In this document: one piece after another, positions 49,084-58,706 of the stretch
Position numbering within the stretch: position 1 is the first letter of the stretch
Layout of the letters: each line of letters begins with the position of its first letter
NCBI GenBank assembly: GCA_016744375.1
Contig: JADGEM010000004.1
Coordinates: 46,930 to 110,929, forward strand
From: Gammaproteobacteria bacterium
Lineage (GTDB): Bacteria > Pseudomonadota > Gammaproteobacteria > GRL18
Reading direction: 5' to 3'
DNA length: 64,000 bases
Position numbers and translations under genes: made by a program
The notes under the pieces: generated by a model
Database searches by the model: none
Told to the model about the DNA's origin: nothing
Seen by the model: only the letters and a program-made list of their open reading frames with translations

Positions 49084-51322
49084 TGTCTACTAAATCCTGA
49101 TTATTTTTTAGAGTAATCCATCCTGGTATAGGAATACTTTTATCAATTATGTTCATTTCATAGCAGTACTCTTCACGCTGTTGAAACCCCAGTTTAGAAT
49201 AAAGATCCCGCACCGGTGTATTTCGTTCAGTGGGTATAATTTCACCTCTGATTATTGATAGTCCTCTTTCTTTTGCGTAGTGATACAGCCATGCCAGAGC
49301 AGCTCTCTCAATATCACGTCCCAGTACTCGACATGACAATAAGAATGTATCAATTATTATTGATGCAGAAGACTCAATAGTAAACATTAAGACACCAATA
49401 ATTTCATCACTTCCAAGGCGATCAGTTAAACGTATTGCATAGCAAAATCCTGTTTTATTAAACAATTCAAATTGTGCTTTCTTATAACGTCTGCTTGTTG
49501 TGTTAAACTGACTGGTTTTATTAATTAACTGCAAAACGCGCTGTTGATTCAAATCACTCAATAATTCAAAAGATAGACTCATATCCAGTTTATCTAAAAA
49601 ATCAGTTCTGGAATCATCACTCAGATGCACTTTATTAATTTTTGCCCGAATTTTATACTGCTGCGCTCTTTTAGTATCTTCGTCACTGATTCCTATATCG
49701 GCCAATTCCGGTAATCTTTTAATTATTTCCGGCCATTCACTGATTTCTTCCGGTAATTCAGGAACAAAGACTTCAGGCAGTCGGTGCCTGATCGCCTCCC
49801 GTTCAACAGGGTTGTCATCAATCATACAAAATGAAGATAATGGCAGGCCAAGCTCTTCAGATAGTTCAATCAGGTTATCTGATTTAGGGTTCCAGTTTAT
49901 ACGCCAGGCAGTTAAATCATCCAGAGATAAAAGCATTCCAGGATGTCTCTTAAAGACCTCTAACGCTGTTTGCTCATTATTTTTGCTGCAAAGAGCTAAT
50001 AAAAGGCCTCTTTGTCGGTAGTTGAGCATAATTGCCTGTATATTCTGAAAAACATTAGCAGGATAATCACCATCAACCGCAATACCTTCCATACCATCAT
50101 CACCAATAACACCAGACCAAAGTGTATCATCCAGATCAAGGACAATCACTCGGGCATTTTGAGCTTCAATTGCCATCATTAAAGCAATTATTTTTTCGCT
50201 CAGATAGTCATTCAATATCGATGAAAATGGTGCTCGTGCCAGGTACCAGTATTTACCCGGATGGGCAGACAAACGTCCTGTATCCTTAATCAACCCATCC
50301 ATATCAAGGATATGGCTATCATGTAACTCCCCACAAAGTGTTTCCAGTTCTTGACGCATTTTATTTAATGCAAGGGCAATTTTTTTTCTTTCATCATTAG
50401 TTGGATCGGAGCTTGTTATCCAGTGACTGACACTGGCTGCATTGGCAATAATAAAAACACCTGAAACTTTTGACCGGAAATGCCTGATAAAATTGAGATA
50501 TTCTTGCCATCGGCTTATCAACTCATCTAGAATCTGACAAGAAAGAATTGAATTAAGAGGTAAAAAATCTTCAATACGTTCAAGAAAAATAACATAACCA
50601 TTGATTGCTGAATTATTTTTCATTTCAGCAGCATATGAGGTATAAATAGGGCTGGATGGATCATTAGCCGCTATTTGATACTGTCCATAAGGAATATCTG
50701 CTATCTGAAGGTCAATAGAGTAATGTTTAGCACTGCTCTGAAACGCATTTTTAATAAAATCAAGGTTAGAGCTTCCCATCAGCATGCAACAAGATTGAAA
50801 ACGAATAGAGGGTGACTTATTTTCTTGTACAACGTCTTCTGAATTTAAAACAGTAATCACAACCTCTTCAATAACATCACCTTTTTTACGTTGTTCAATA
50901 GCGGTTTCAACAAATCCAAAACGTTTGTGCATTTCTAAAACCGGCTGATTAAATCGAAAGGTTTCACAATAGAGCTTCTGACAATTCAATTCATTAAAGG
51001 CATATTGAATTGCCTCTTGTTCCAGTAATTGCCAGTTCTGAAACGCATTTTTAGCATAATTAAAATCATTAGAAAGATAAAACCCCCAATGGCATGTATG
51101 ATTGTCTTTATCAATATCAAAAAAATTTACAACGCCCGCAGCAATACCATCTCGAACAAACATCAAACATTGTTGAGAATTATTACTGTTTAAACTTTGC
51201 CACCAGACCAGGTGCTCATCTGCAGTGATTAAATGATCCGTAAACATGTTCTTGCGAACATCTGGAGAATTTCTCCAGCTTCGTATTATTTCAAGTTCGT
51301 TTTTGTGTATCTTTCTGAGCAT
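49076..51322 (-). CDS. PseH-like N-acetyltransferase domain fused to FkbH-like HAD-GNAT protein
   Basis: N-term LEIIRSWRNSPDVRKNMFTDHLITADEHLVWW (PseH-like GNAT); centre VIVLDLDDTLWSGVIGDDG...LCSKNNEQTALEVFKRHPGMLLSLDDL (FkbH); C-terminal GNAT. Confidence 0.88.
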   Translation of the reverse strand: MLRKIHKNELEIIRSWRNSPDVRKNMFTDHLITADEHLVWWQSLNSNNSQQCLMFVRDGIAAGVVNFFDIDKDNHTCHWGFYLSNDFNYAKNAFQNWQLLEQEAIQYAFNELNCQKLYCETFRFNQPVLEMHKRFGFVETAIEQRKKGDVIEEVVITVLNSEDVVQENKSPSIRFQSCCMLMGSSNLDFIKNAFQSSAKHYSIDLQIADIPYGQYQIAANDPSSPIYTSYAAEMKNNSAINGYVIFLERIEDFLPLNSILSCQILDELISRWQEYLNFIRHFRSKVSGVFIIANAASVSHWITSSDPTNDERKKIALALNKMRQELETLCGELHDSHILDMDGLIKDTGRLSAHPGKYWYLARAPFSSILNDYLSEKIIALMMAIEAQNARVIVLDLDDTLWSGVIGDDGMEGIAVDGDYPANVFQNIQAIMLNYRQRGLLLALCSKNNEQTALEVFKRHPGMLLSLDDLTAWRINWNPKSDNLIELSEELGLPLSSFCMIDDNPVEREAIRHRLPEVFVPELPEEISEWPEIIKRLPELADIGISDEDTKRAQQYKIRAKINKVHLSDDSRTDFLDKLDMSLSFELLSDLNQQRVLQLINKTSQFNTTSRRYKKAQFELFNKTGFCYAIRLTDRLGSDEIIGVLMFTIESSASIIIDTFLLSCRVLGRDIERAALAWLYHYAKERGLSIIRGEIIPTERNTPVRDLYSKLGFQQREEYCYEMNIIDKSIPIPGWITLKNNQDLVDND

Positions 51323-51345
51323 AATTTTTAAAGAATAAAAGCCAT

Positions 51346-52080
51346 CTAAGTCTTTAATTTTTTTTGTTCAATTGCTTTATTGATGTCATAAATGTAGGGA
51401 TTTTTATCCAGCATTGAAACCAATTCATCATATTTAAATCTTGTTTTACAGGAAAATTGTTTATAAATTTCCTGAATTACCCGATAGTCCGCCAGTTCAT
51501 CAAGTGTAATTCGATATTTAGATGCATCCTTAATACTTTTTAACTGACCTATTTTAAATTTATTCGGATTCGATTTATAAATATACGGAGTCACATGTTC
51601 TTTTTCATAGTCTTGTGTTGCATTTGAGGATGCTTCTTCAAGTAGGGCAAAGTTAAACACTTCAACATCCAGTCCTCTTGGAAAACCCGTGCTAGAATTT
51701 GCAATAACATAGTCATAGCCATACTCTTCATAATATGATACCGCTAATTGGATCACATCCGAATCAATTAAAGGGCAATCGCTGGTGCAGCGAACAATAA
51801 TGTCATCATTCTTTAGCTGATACGATAAGGCAGCCTGATAATATCGGGATAAAACATTATCCATATCACCTTCGAAGAAATTTATATCTAGTTGCTGGCA
51901 AAGCTCAACAATCGGCTTTTGAGTACCATCATTTGTTGTCGCAATAATGATATTTTTTTTGAATGAGGAGAGTCGCTCCAACATGACTTCCAAAACGGTT
52001 TTACCACAAAGCGGCAGCATAATTTTTCCAGGCAACCTTGTACTTGTCATTCTTGCCTGAATAATGATAAAGACTGACAT
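51346..52080 (-). CDS. SpsF/PseF-like cytidylyltransferase
   Basis: IIIQARMTSTRLPGKIMLPLCGKTVLEVMLERL...VRCTSDCPLIDSDVI. Confidence 0.85.
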   Translation of the reverse strand: MSVFIIIQARMTSTRLPGKIMLPLCGKTVLEVMLERLSSFKKNIIIATTNDGTQKPIVELCQQLDINFFEGDMDNVLSRYYQAALSYQLKNDDIIVRCTSDCPLIDSDVIQLAVSYYEEYGYDYVIANSSTGFPRGLDVEVFNFALLEEASSNATQDYEKEHVTPYIYKSNPNKFKIGQLKSIKDASKYRITLDELADYRVIQEIYKQFSCKTRFKYDELVSMLDKNPYIYDINKAIEQKKLKT

Positions 52081-52084
52081 CGTT

Positions 52085-53272
52085 CTAGAGGAACCGTGGG
52101 TTCAAGTTGCTCAATAAAATATCACTTATTTTATGAGAAATAAAATCAACTTGTTCTTCCGTTAAATCCGTAAATAAAGGTAATGTGAGTGCTTCTTGAT
52201 AATAGGATTCACTTTCAGGGAAATCACCTTGTCTGAAACCCCGTTCTTGGTAAAAAGGTTGTGTATGGATAGGAATATAATGCACATGCACACCGATACC
52301 TGCCTGACGTAATTGTTCAAAGACACTTTTTCTATCGATTTTTAATTGTTTTAAATTTAATCGAATGACATAGAGGTGCCAGGAAGACTGTGCTTCCGGG
52401 TTTTGCCAGGGCATGGTTAGAGGCAATGACTGCAATTGATGATTGTATCTTTCAGCCAATTTTTTTCGTTTACTGATGAATTCATCCAGACACCGTAATT
52501 GTGATAATCCCAATGCAGCCTGGATATCAGTAATACGATAATTGTATCCTAAATCTAACTGCTGATAGTACCAGCCACCGTGAGATTCTTCAGTCATTAA
52601 ACCTGTTTCCCGGGTGATCCCATGTGTACTTAAACGCTTTATTTTATCGGCCAGTTGTGGATTATTTGTCATAATCATTCCACCTTCACCACTGGTGATC
52701 ATTTTAGCCGGATGAAAACTAAAAATAGTCAGCTCCGAATAAGCGCAGGAGCCCACTTTTTGATCGGTGTATTCCGCACCCAGAGCATGAGCAGCATCTT
52801 CAATAATTAAAAAACCATATTTTTTTGATAGTGACTTAAGTGCTTTCATGTCACAAGGCTGACCTGAAAAGTGAACAGGAATAATGACTTTTGGTATACG
52901 ATTATCTTTTTCAGCTTGCTGAAGTTTCAATGTTAATGAATCAATACAAATATTATACGTATCCGGATCAATATCAATAAAATCGACCTCTGCATTGCAG
53001 TATATTGCACAATTAGCAGAAGCAACAAAGGAATTAGGAGAGGTCCAGACAATATCTCCCACTCTGACTTCAAGTGCCAGGCAGGCAAGATGTAATGCCG
53101 CCGTTCCATGACTCACAGCAATAGCAAATTTAGCACCACAATATTTAGCAACAGCCTCTTCAAACTGAGAAATAACTGGCCCCTGAGTAATAAAATCAGA
53201 ACGCAGAACTTCGTTGACTGCTTCGATATCCTGTTCAGAAATTGATTGCTTAGCGTATGGAATCATACTCAT
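52085..53272 (-). CDS. pseC: UDP-4-amino-4,6-dideoxy-N-acetyl-beta-L-altrosamine transaminase
   Basis: MIPYAKQSISEQDIEAVNEVLRSDFITQGPVISQFEEAVAKYCGAKFAIAVSHGTAALHLA...FSFHPAKMITSGEGGM. Confidence 0.94.
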   Translation of the reverse strand: MSMIPYAKQSISEQDIEAVNEVLRSDFITQGPVISQFEEAVAKYCGAKFAIAVSHGTAALHLACLALEVRVGDIVWTSPNSFVASANCAIYCNAEVDFIDIDPDTYNICIDSLTLKLQQAEKDNRIPKVIIPVHFSGQPCDMKALKSLSKKYGFLIIEDAAHALGAEYTDQKVGSCAYSELTIFSFHPAKMITSGEGGMIMTNNPQLADKIKRLSTHGITRETGLMTEESHGGWYYQQLDLGYNYRITDIQAALGLSQLRCLDEFISKRKKLAERYNHQLQSLPLTMPWQNPEAQSSWHLYVIRLNLKQLKIDRKSVFEQLRQAGIGVHVHYIPIHTQPFYQERGFRQGDFPESESYYQEALTLPLFTDLTEEQVDFISHKISDILLSNLNPRFL

Positions 53273-53288
53273 ATATAAACGTTAGCCA

Positions 53289-54305
<1,017 letters not shown>

Positions 54306-54398
54306 TTAAATTGTTGTTATGACTAAAAATAGCATATACTTAGCATTATTTCCATAAGTAAAAAACTTTATATTATCAATAACTTATTTAGAAAGTTT

Positions 54399-55553
54399 AT
54401 GCTAAAAAAAATTAATCATTTTATTTTATATAAAAATGAACGTTATTTTTCATCTTTCCCCAGTATTGTTTTATTAGACAAAGCATCATCAAACAGCAAG
54501 CAATTACTTTTAATGTTTCGCCGTGCAAGGGACAGTCGATGGTTGTTGGATGGTGATGATGAAGAATCCATCCTTATAAAACATCAGGTTGATCATGTTG
54601 ATAGCCGATCTCAACTGACAAAAATGTTTTTTGATCTGAATCTGAACCCACTTTCTGACGCTGAAGCTTTACCCATTAATCCAGAAGCTGCAGATCAGGA
54701 CGCCTGTTTATTAGTTTTATCTAATAAGCAAATCTTACTGTCTTCTTTTTCCTGGTATCCCATTCATTCCAGATTGCGTAAACCACTACAAAAGAGAGGT
54801 GTTTTTCTTTATGGACAGCCGGAAACGACCGGATGTTTTTATCTCTTATGGGGTGGTTTTACCCGACTTTCTCAGGATCTTGGAAAAACCTGGACAAATC
54901 ACAATTATTTACCTGATTTACCAGGTACTAACGAAACTATACCAGATAAACAGATTGCTCACAGTGGTTCTGTTCGGGGGCAGGCTATTGAAGTTGGTCA
55001 TAAAATTTTATTGCCGGTATATACCCGATTAGCAGGTGATAATGTTGACAGCTCTCATTTATATTGTTCAAACGATATGGGAAAATCCTGGTCATATTAC
55101 TCAATGATTGCAAAAGATCATCAACAAAAACTCAATTTAAATGAGCCATCCTTACTCCATCTTGATGGTGAACGGATTATGGCTTTTATGCGTAATACCA
55201 GTGGCAATGATCATTTAGTCACAGCTGTCTCTAATGATCTTGGCCGTACCTGGGAAGACTGGCAAGAAAAAAAAATCACGGGTCATCCAACTCATCCATT
55301 AAGATTATCAGATGGCAGAATTTTTCTCTGCTATGGTTACCGTCATGAACCTTATGGTATCCGAGCTTGTTTAATGGACGCTTCTGCCGAGAATTTTATC
55401 GGTGATGAAATCATTATCCGTGATGATGGTTTGTGTGGTGATGTCGGTTATCCCTGGGCCGTTGAGATGCCTGATGGAAAAGTTCTAGTGGTTTATTATT
55501 TTACGAAAGATGATGGGATTCGCCATATTGCCGGTAGTCTATTATCAATTTAA
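54399..55553 (+). CDS. Sialidase (BNR-repeat)-family protein
   Basis: Three Asp-box motifs SQDLGKTW, SNDMGKSW, SNDLGRTW; MFRRARDSRW near the N-terminus; no obvious signal peptide. Confidence 0.82.
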   Translation: MLKKINHFILYKNERYFSSFPSIVLLDKASSNSKQLLLMFRRARDSRWLLDGDDEESILIKHQVDHVDSRSQLTKMFFDLNLNPLSDAEALPINPEAADQDACLLVLSNKQILLSSFSWYPIHSRLRKPLQKRGVFLYGQPETTGCFYLLWGGFTRLSQDLGKTWTNHNYLPDLPGTNETIPDKQIAHSGSVRGQAIEVGHKILLPVYTRLAGDNVDSSHLYCSNDMGKSWSYYSMIAKDHQQKLNLNEPSLLHLDGERIMAFMRNTSGNDHLVTAVSNDLGRTWEDWQEKKITGHPTHPLRLSDGRIFLCYGYRHEPYGIRACLMDASAENFIGDEIIIRDDGLCGDVGYPWAVEMPDGKVLVVYYFTKDDGIRHIAGSLLSI

Positions 55554-55567
55554 GGCCCCATTATTTT

Positions 55568-56593
55568 TCACTTCACACTGACTTCATGATAAATTGATGA
55601 GGCAATTCGTTGAGCCCCTTTGCCATCAATTAAAGTCTGAGCGGTCTGACTTAATTTCTCAAGCGAGCTGGAACTGAGCATATGTTCCGCCAGTGTAACC
55701 AGTTCAACAGCACTCTTTGGGTTGTTGCGTTGATCTTTACAGTCAACTACCCGGCACCAGCCATATTGACATTGTTCTTTTACAGATAAAAACTGGTTAT
55801 CTGCAACCACAGCAAAGACAGAAGGCACACCACAATACGCAAGCTCAAATACTGTTGAGCCAGCAGCTGAAATGGCAAGTCTTGCCCTGGAAAACAAAAC
55901 GGCCATATTTTTAACATTATGCTGATGTTCAAAACCCATTTTCTGACAAGATTCAGCCACTTTAGCAGTATTTTTACAGCCACTGCCCGTGACCACAACC
56001 ACATCAAGATTAACCAATGATGTATTATTAATTAAATTCAGCACGGGCAGTGTGAGTTCTGTGACATCAGATCCGCCAAACGTAATGACAAGCAACTTTC
56101 GTTCATTATAAAAAGAGGGTTTCAAATAGTGTCTATTCAAATCCTTAAATAAAGATCTCAATAAAATATATTGTGGACCCAGTAATAATTTTGCACTGGG
56201 GGTCGCTTCTTTATAAGGTAAAGAAGACGTACTTTTCACTGGGTTAATCACTAAATCTGCATAGAGCTGACCACGATTGCATTCATCATCCAGAACCACT
56301 AAAAGTGAATGGGTCAGTTTGGACAACTCAAGAAATAACTCCGTTGTATAGTCATAATGATCAATAATGATGACATCATAGTATTGAGCCATTAATGAGA
56401 AATCGTCTTCAGAGCGGATTATCTCAAGTTTGTGTGGCGTAACGGCATTTTCTGAGTGGATACTTATTGCAGCAAACGTGCATTCTATTGAGCAATCAAA
56501 CAAAGCATCAGCCAGGGCTTTCGAACGCATAACATGTCCCAAACCATATTTCCCGCCAGAATCCAGACGAAACAGCGCTCTATAAGAAATCAC
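55568..56593 (-). CDS. pseG: UDP-2,4-diacetamido-2,4,6-trideoxy-beta-L-altropyranose hydrolase
   Basis: YRALFRLDSGGKYGLGHVMRSKALADAL...VITFGGSDVTELT...AISAAGSTVFELAYCGVPSV. Confidence 0.94.
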   Translation of the reverse strand: MISYRALFRLDSGGKYGLGHVMRSKALADALFDCSIECTFAAISIHSENAVTPHKLEIIRSEDDFSLMAQYYDVIIIDHYDYTTELFLELSKLTHSLLVVLDDECNRGQLYADLVINPVKSTSSLPYKEATPSAKLLLGPQYILLRSLFKDLNRHYLKPSFYNERKLLVITFGGSDVTELTLPVLNLINNTSLVNLDVVVVTGSGCKNTAKVAESCQKMGFEHQHNVKNMAVLFSRARLAISAAGSTVFELAYCGVPSVFAVVADNQFLSVKEQCQYGWCRVVDCKDQRNNPKSAVELVTLAEHMLSSSSLEKLSQTAQTLIDGKGAQRIASSIYHEVSVK

Positions 56594-57651
56594 TCTTTTT
56601 CTTCAATATGATCCCAGCAAATAGCAGTACCCGGCTGGAGATCATTCGTGGCTATTTTTCCTAAGAGGGATACATAATACCTGGGAGACAAGCCAAAGCC
56701 AGGTCTAATCACCCGGATATTGTCTTCAGTAAAAACATCACCTTTTGCAATACCCTTGCAGCAATAAATTGAGCGGCGGTATTTTTTTGATTTTTGCTCA
56801 TTCTCTGAACCGCCATATTGAATATGACCCAATGCCGCATTAATTTTTATTGATTCTGACACCAAATCACCCAATTCTTCCGGCTCAAGTGAAAACTCTG
56901 CATCAATCCCCCCGGCCTGTCGGTCAAGAACAAAATGCTTTTCAACCAGACAGGCACCTAGTGCAACAGCAGCAAGTGAAACCGTAATGCCATCAGAGTG
57001 ATCAGAAAGACCAACAGGACAGTGATATGTTTTTTTCATATGAGCAATCGTTGCTAAATTACTGTCTGAAGCATCGGCGGGATAATTACTGGTACATTTG
57101 AGTAATAGAATCTGGTTGTTTCCGGTGTCACGAATTGTGCTAATCAACTCTTCAATTTCAATTTCAGAAGCCATACCGGTTGAGATAATAATGGGCTTAC
57201 CCGTTTGAGCTGTTTTCTTTATCAGCGGCAAATCATTGTTTTCAAATGAAGCAATTTTATAACAAGGGACATCCAGGGTTTCAAGAAAATCAACCGCACT
57301 GGCATCAAACGGGGAACTAAAAGCAATCAGACCTAATGATTTTGCTTTATCAAAAAGTGGTTTATGCCATTCCCACGGGGTTGAGGCCTTAGCATACAGT
57401 CCATAAAGATTTTCACCCTGCCATAAGCTGTTTTCATCATCAACAAGAAAGTCATCATTCTGAAGATTAAGAGTCATTGTCTCAGGCGTATAGGTTTGAA
57501 GCTTAATCGCATGAGCACCCGCAGCAGCAGCTGCTTCAATCATTTTTTCTGCCAGTGCATAATCCTGCTGATGGTTTCCAGAAAGCTCTGCGACAATGAA
57601 GGGGGTACAGCCATCACCAATTTCCGTATCAGCTATTTTTATTATTTTCAT
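56590..57651 (-). CDS. pseI: Pseudaminic acid synthase
   Basis: PFIVAELSGNHQQDYALAEKMIEAAAAAGAHAIKLQTYTPETMTL...GLSDHSDGITVSLAAVALGACLVEKHFVLDR. Confidence 0.96.
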   Translation of the reverse strand: MKIIKIADTEIGDGCTPFIVAELSGNHQQDYALAEKMIEAAAAAGAHAIKLQTYTPETMTLNLQNDDFLVDDENSLWQGENLYGLYAKASTPWEWHKPLFDKAKSLGLIAFSSPFDASAVDFLETLDVPCYKIASFENNDLPLIKKTAQTGKPIIISTGMASEIEIEELISTIRDTGNNQILLLKCTSNYPADASDSNLATIAHMKKTYHCPVGLSDHSDGITVSLAAVALGACLVEKHFVLDRQAGGIDAEFSLEPEELGDLVSESIKINAALGHIQYGGSENEQKSKKYRRSIYCCKGIAKGDVFTEDNIRVIRPGFGLSPRYYVSLLGKIATNDLQPGTAICWDHIEEKE

Positions 57652-57698
57652 TATTCGTTAACGTTCCAGGGATAGGGATGCTTTCTGAAGATATTGGA

Positions 57699-58673
57699 TT
57701 ATATAAAATTAAACAGTGAAAGTCCCTGAATTTTAGTAAAGGTTTGCTGAGCTGCCTGCAGCCCTATCTGCTGCTGTTCAAGACGACTAATTGCCTCAGT
57801 ATAATCCAGGTCCTGAGTATCAGAAAGTGTCGAGGCAACCTGAACTAAATAATCTTCATTGACATTTTCCTGACTTTCCACGGCATTCATGCGTGCTCCA
57901 ATACCTGACTGGACATTTGCTATCTGACCCAATGCCGCATCAATATTTCCAATCGCACGAGACATAGTCTGATGAAATGTTTCCTGAGCAGAGCTTGGCG
58001 GTGTTACACCGGCATTCGTGCTCAGAGCAACTTCCAACTCTTTTACAACGGCAAAAACACTCATTGGTGGTCTGTTTATAACCGGGGTAATTGTCGTATT
58101 GCCATTATCTGTGCCCCTAACATTCATAAAGGTATCAAAGCCATTGTTACCACTGGCAACTTGGCGAGTGGCACTGATCTGAAGCAGCTGTTCTCCCTGA
58201 TCTCCTTTATAGTTAACCACTCCTGCTACATTTTCAAAAGGAACATCCCGATTATTATAACCGCCAAATAAAAACCCACCATTGCCATTGGTAGTATTTG
58301 CAAAAGCAGTAATGGCTTCAAAATGTTCCTGTATTTCCAGACCAATTGCTGCACGCTGAGTGGCATCATAGGTATCATTATTTGCCTGAATGGTTAATTC
58401 CCTGACTCTCTGTAAAATATCAACAACACCATTTAATGCCGTTTCTTCAACCTGTAAAGAACTTTTCAGAATATCAATGTTATCCTGAAACTGTTCAGTT
58501 CTTGATTTAGCCTGATTCAAGCCCAGTACCTTAGCTGCACCAGCAGGATCATCCGCAGGAGTCACAATCCTTTTTCCTGTTGATAGCTGCAGCATAGTTT
58601 TATTCAGATTGAAATTCTGGGTGTTCATGGCAGTCACACCCTGAGAATAAGCGGTACTTGTTGCAATACGCAT
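57699..58673 (-). CDS. flgL: Flagellar hook-filament junction protein FlgL
   Basis: MRIATSTAYSQGVTAMNTQNFNLNKTMLQLSTGKRIVTPADDPAGAAKVLGLNQ. Confidence 0.95.
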   Translation of the reverse strand: MRIATSTAYSQGVTAMNTQNFNLNKTMLQLSTGKRIVTPADDPAGAAKVLGLNQAKSRTEQFQDNIDILKSSLQVEETALNGVVDILQRVRELTIQANNDTYDATQRAAIGLEIQEHFEAITAFANTTNGNGGFLFGGYNNRDVPFENVAGVVNYKGDQGEQLLQISATRQVASGNNGFDTFMNVRGTDNGNTTITPVINRPPMSVFAVVKELEVALSTNAGVTPPSSAQETFHQTMSRAIGNIDAALGQIANVQSGIGARMNAVESQENVNEDYLVQVASTLSDTQDLDYTEAISRLEQQQIGLQAAQQTFTKIQGLSLFNFI

Positions 58674-58706
58674 TATTGATTACCTCGCATGTTGCTGTTC
58701 ATATTT

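Noticed and set aside
57972-58271. 99-aa plus-strand ORF
   Set aside because: Antisense to flgL with no domain evidence.
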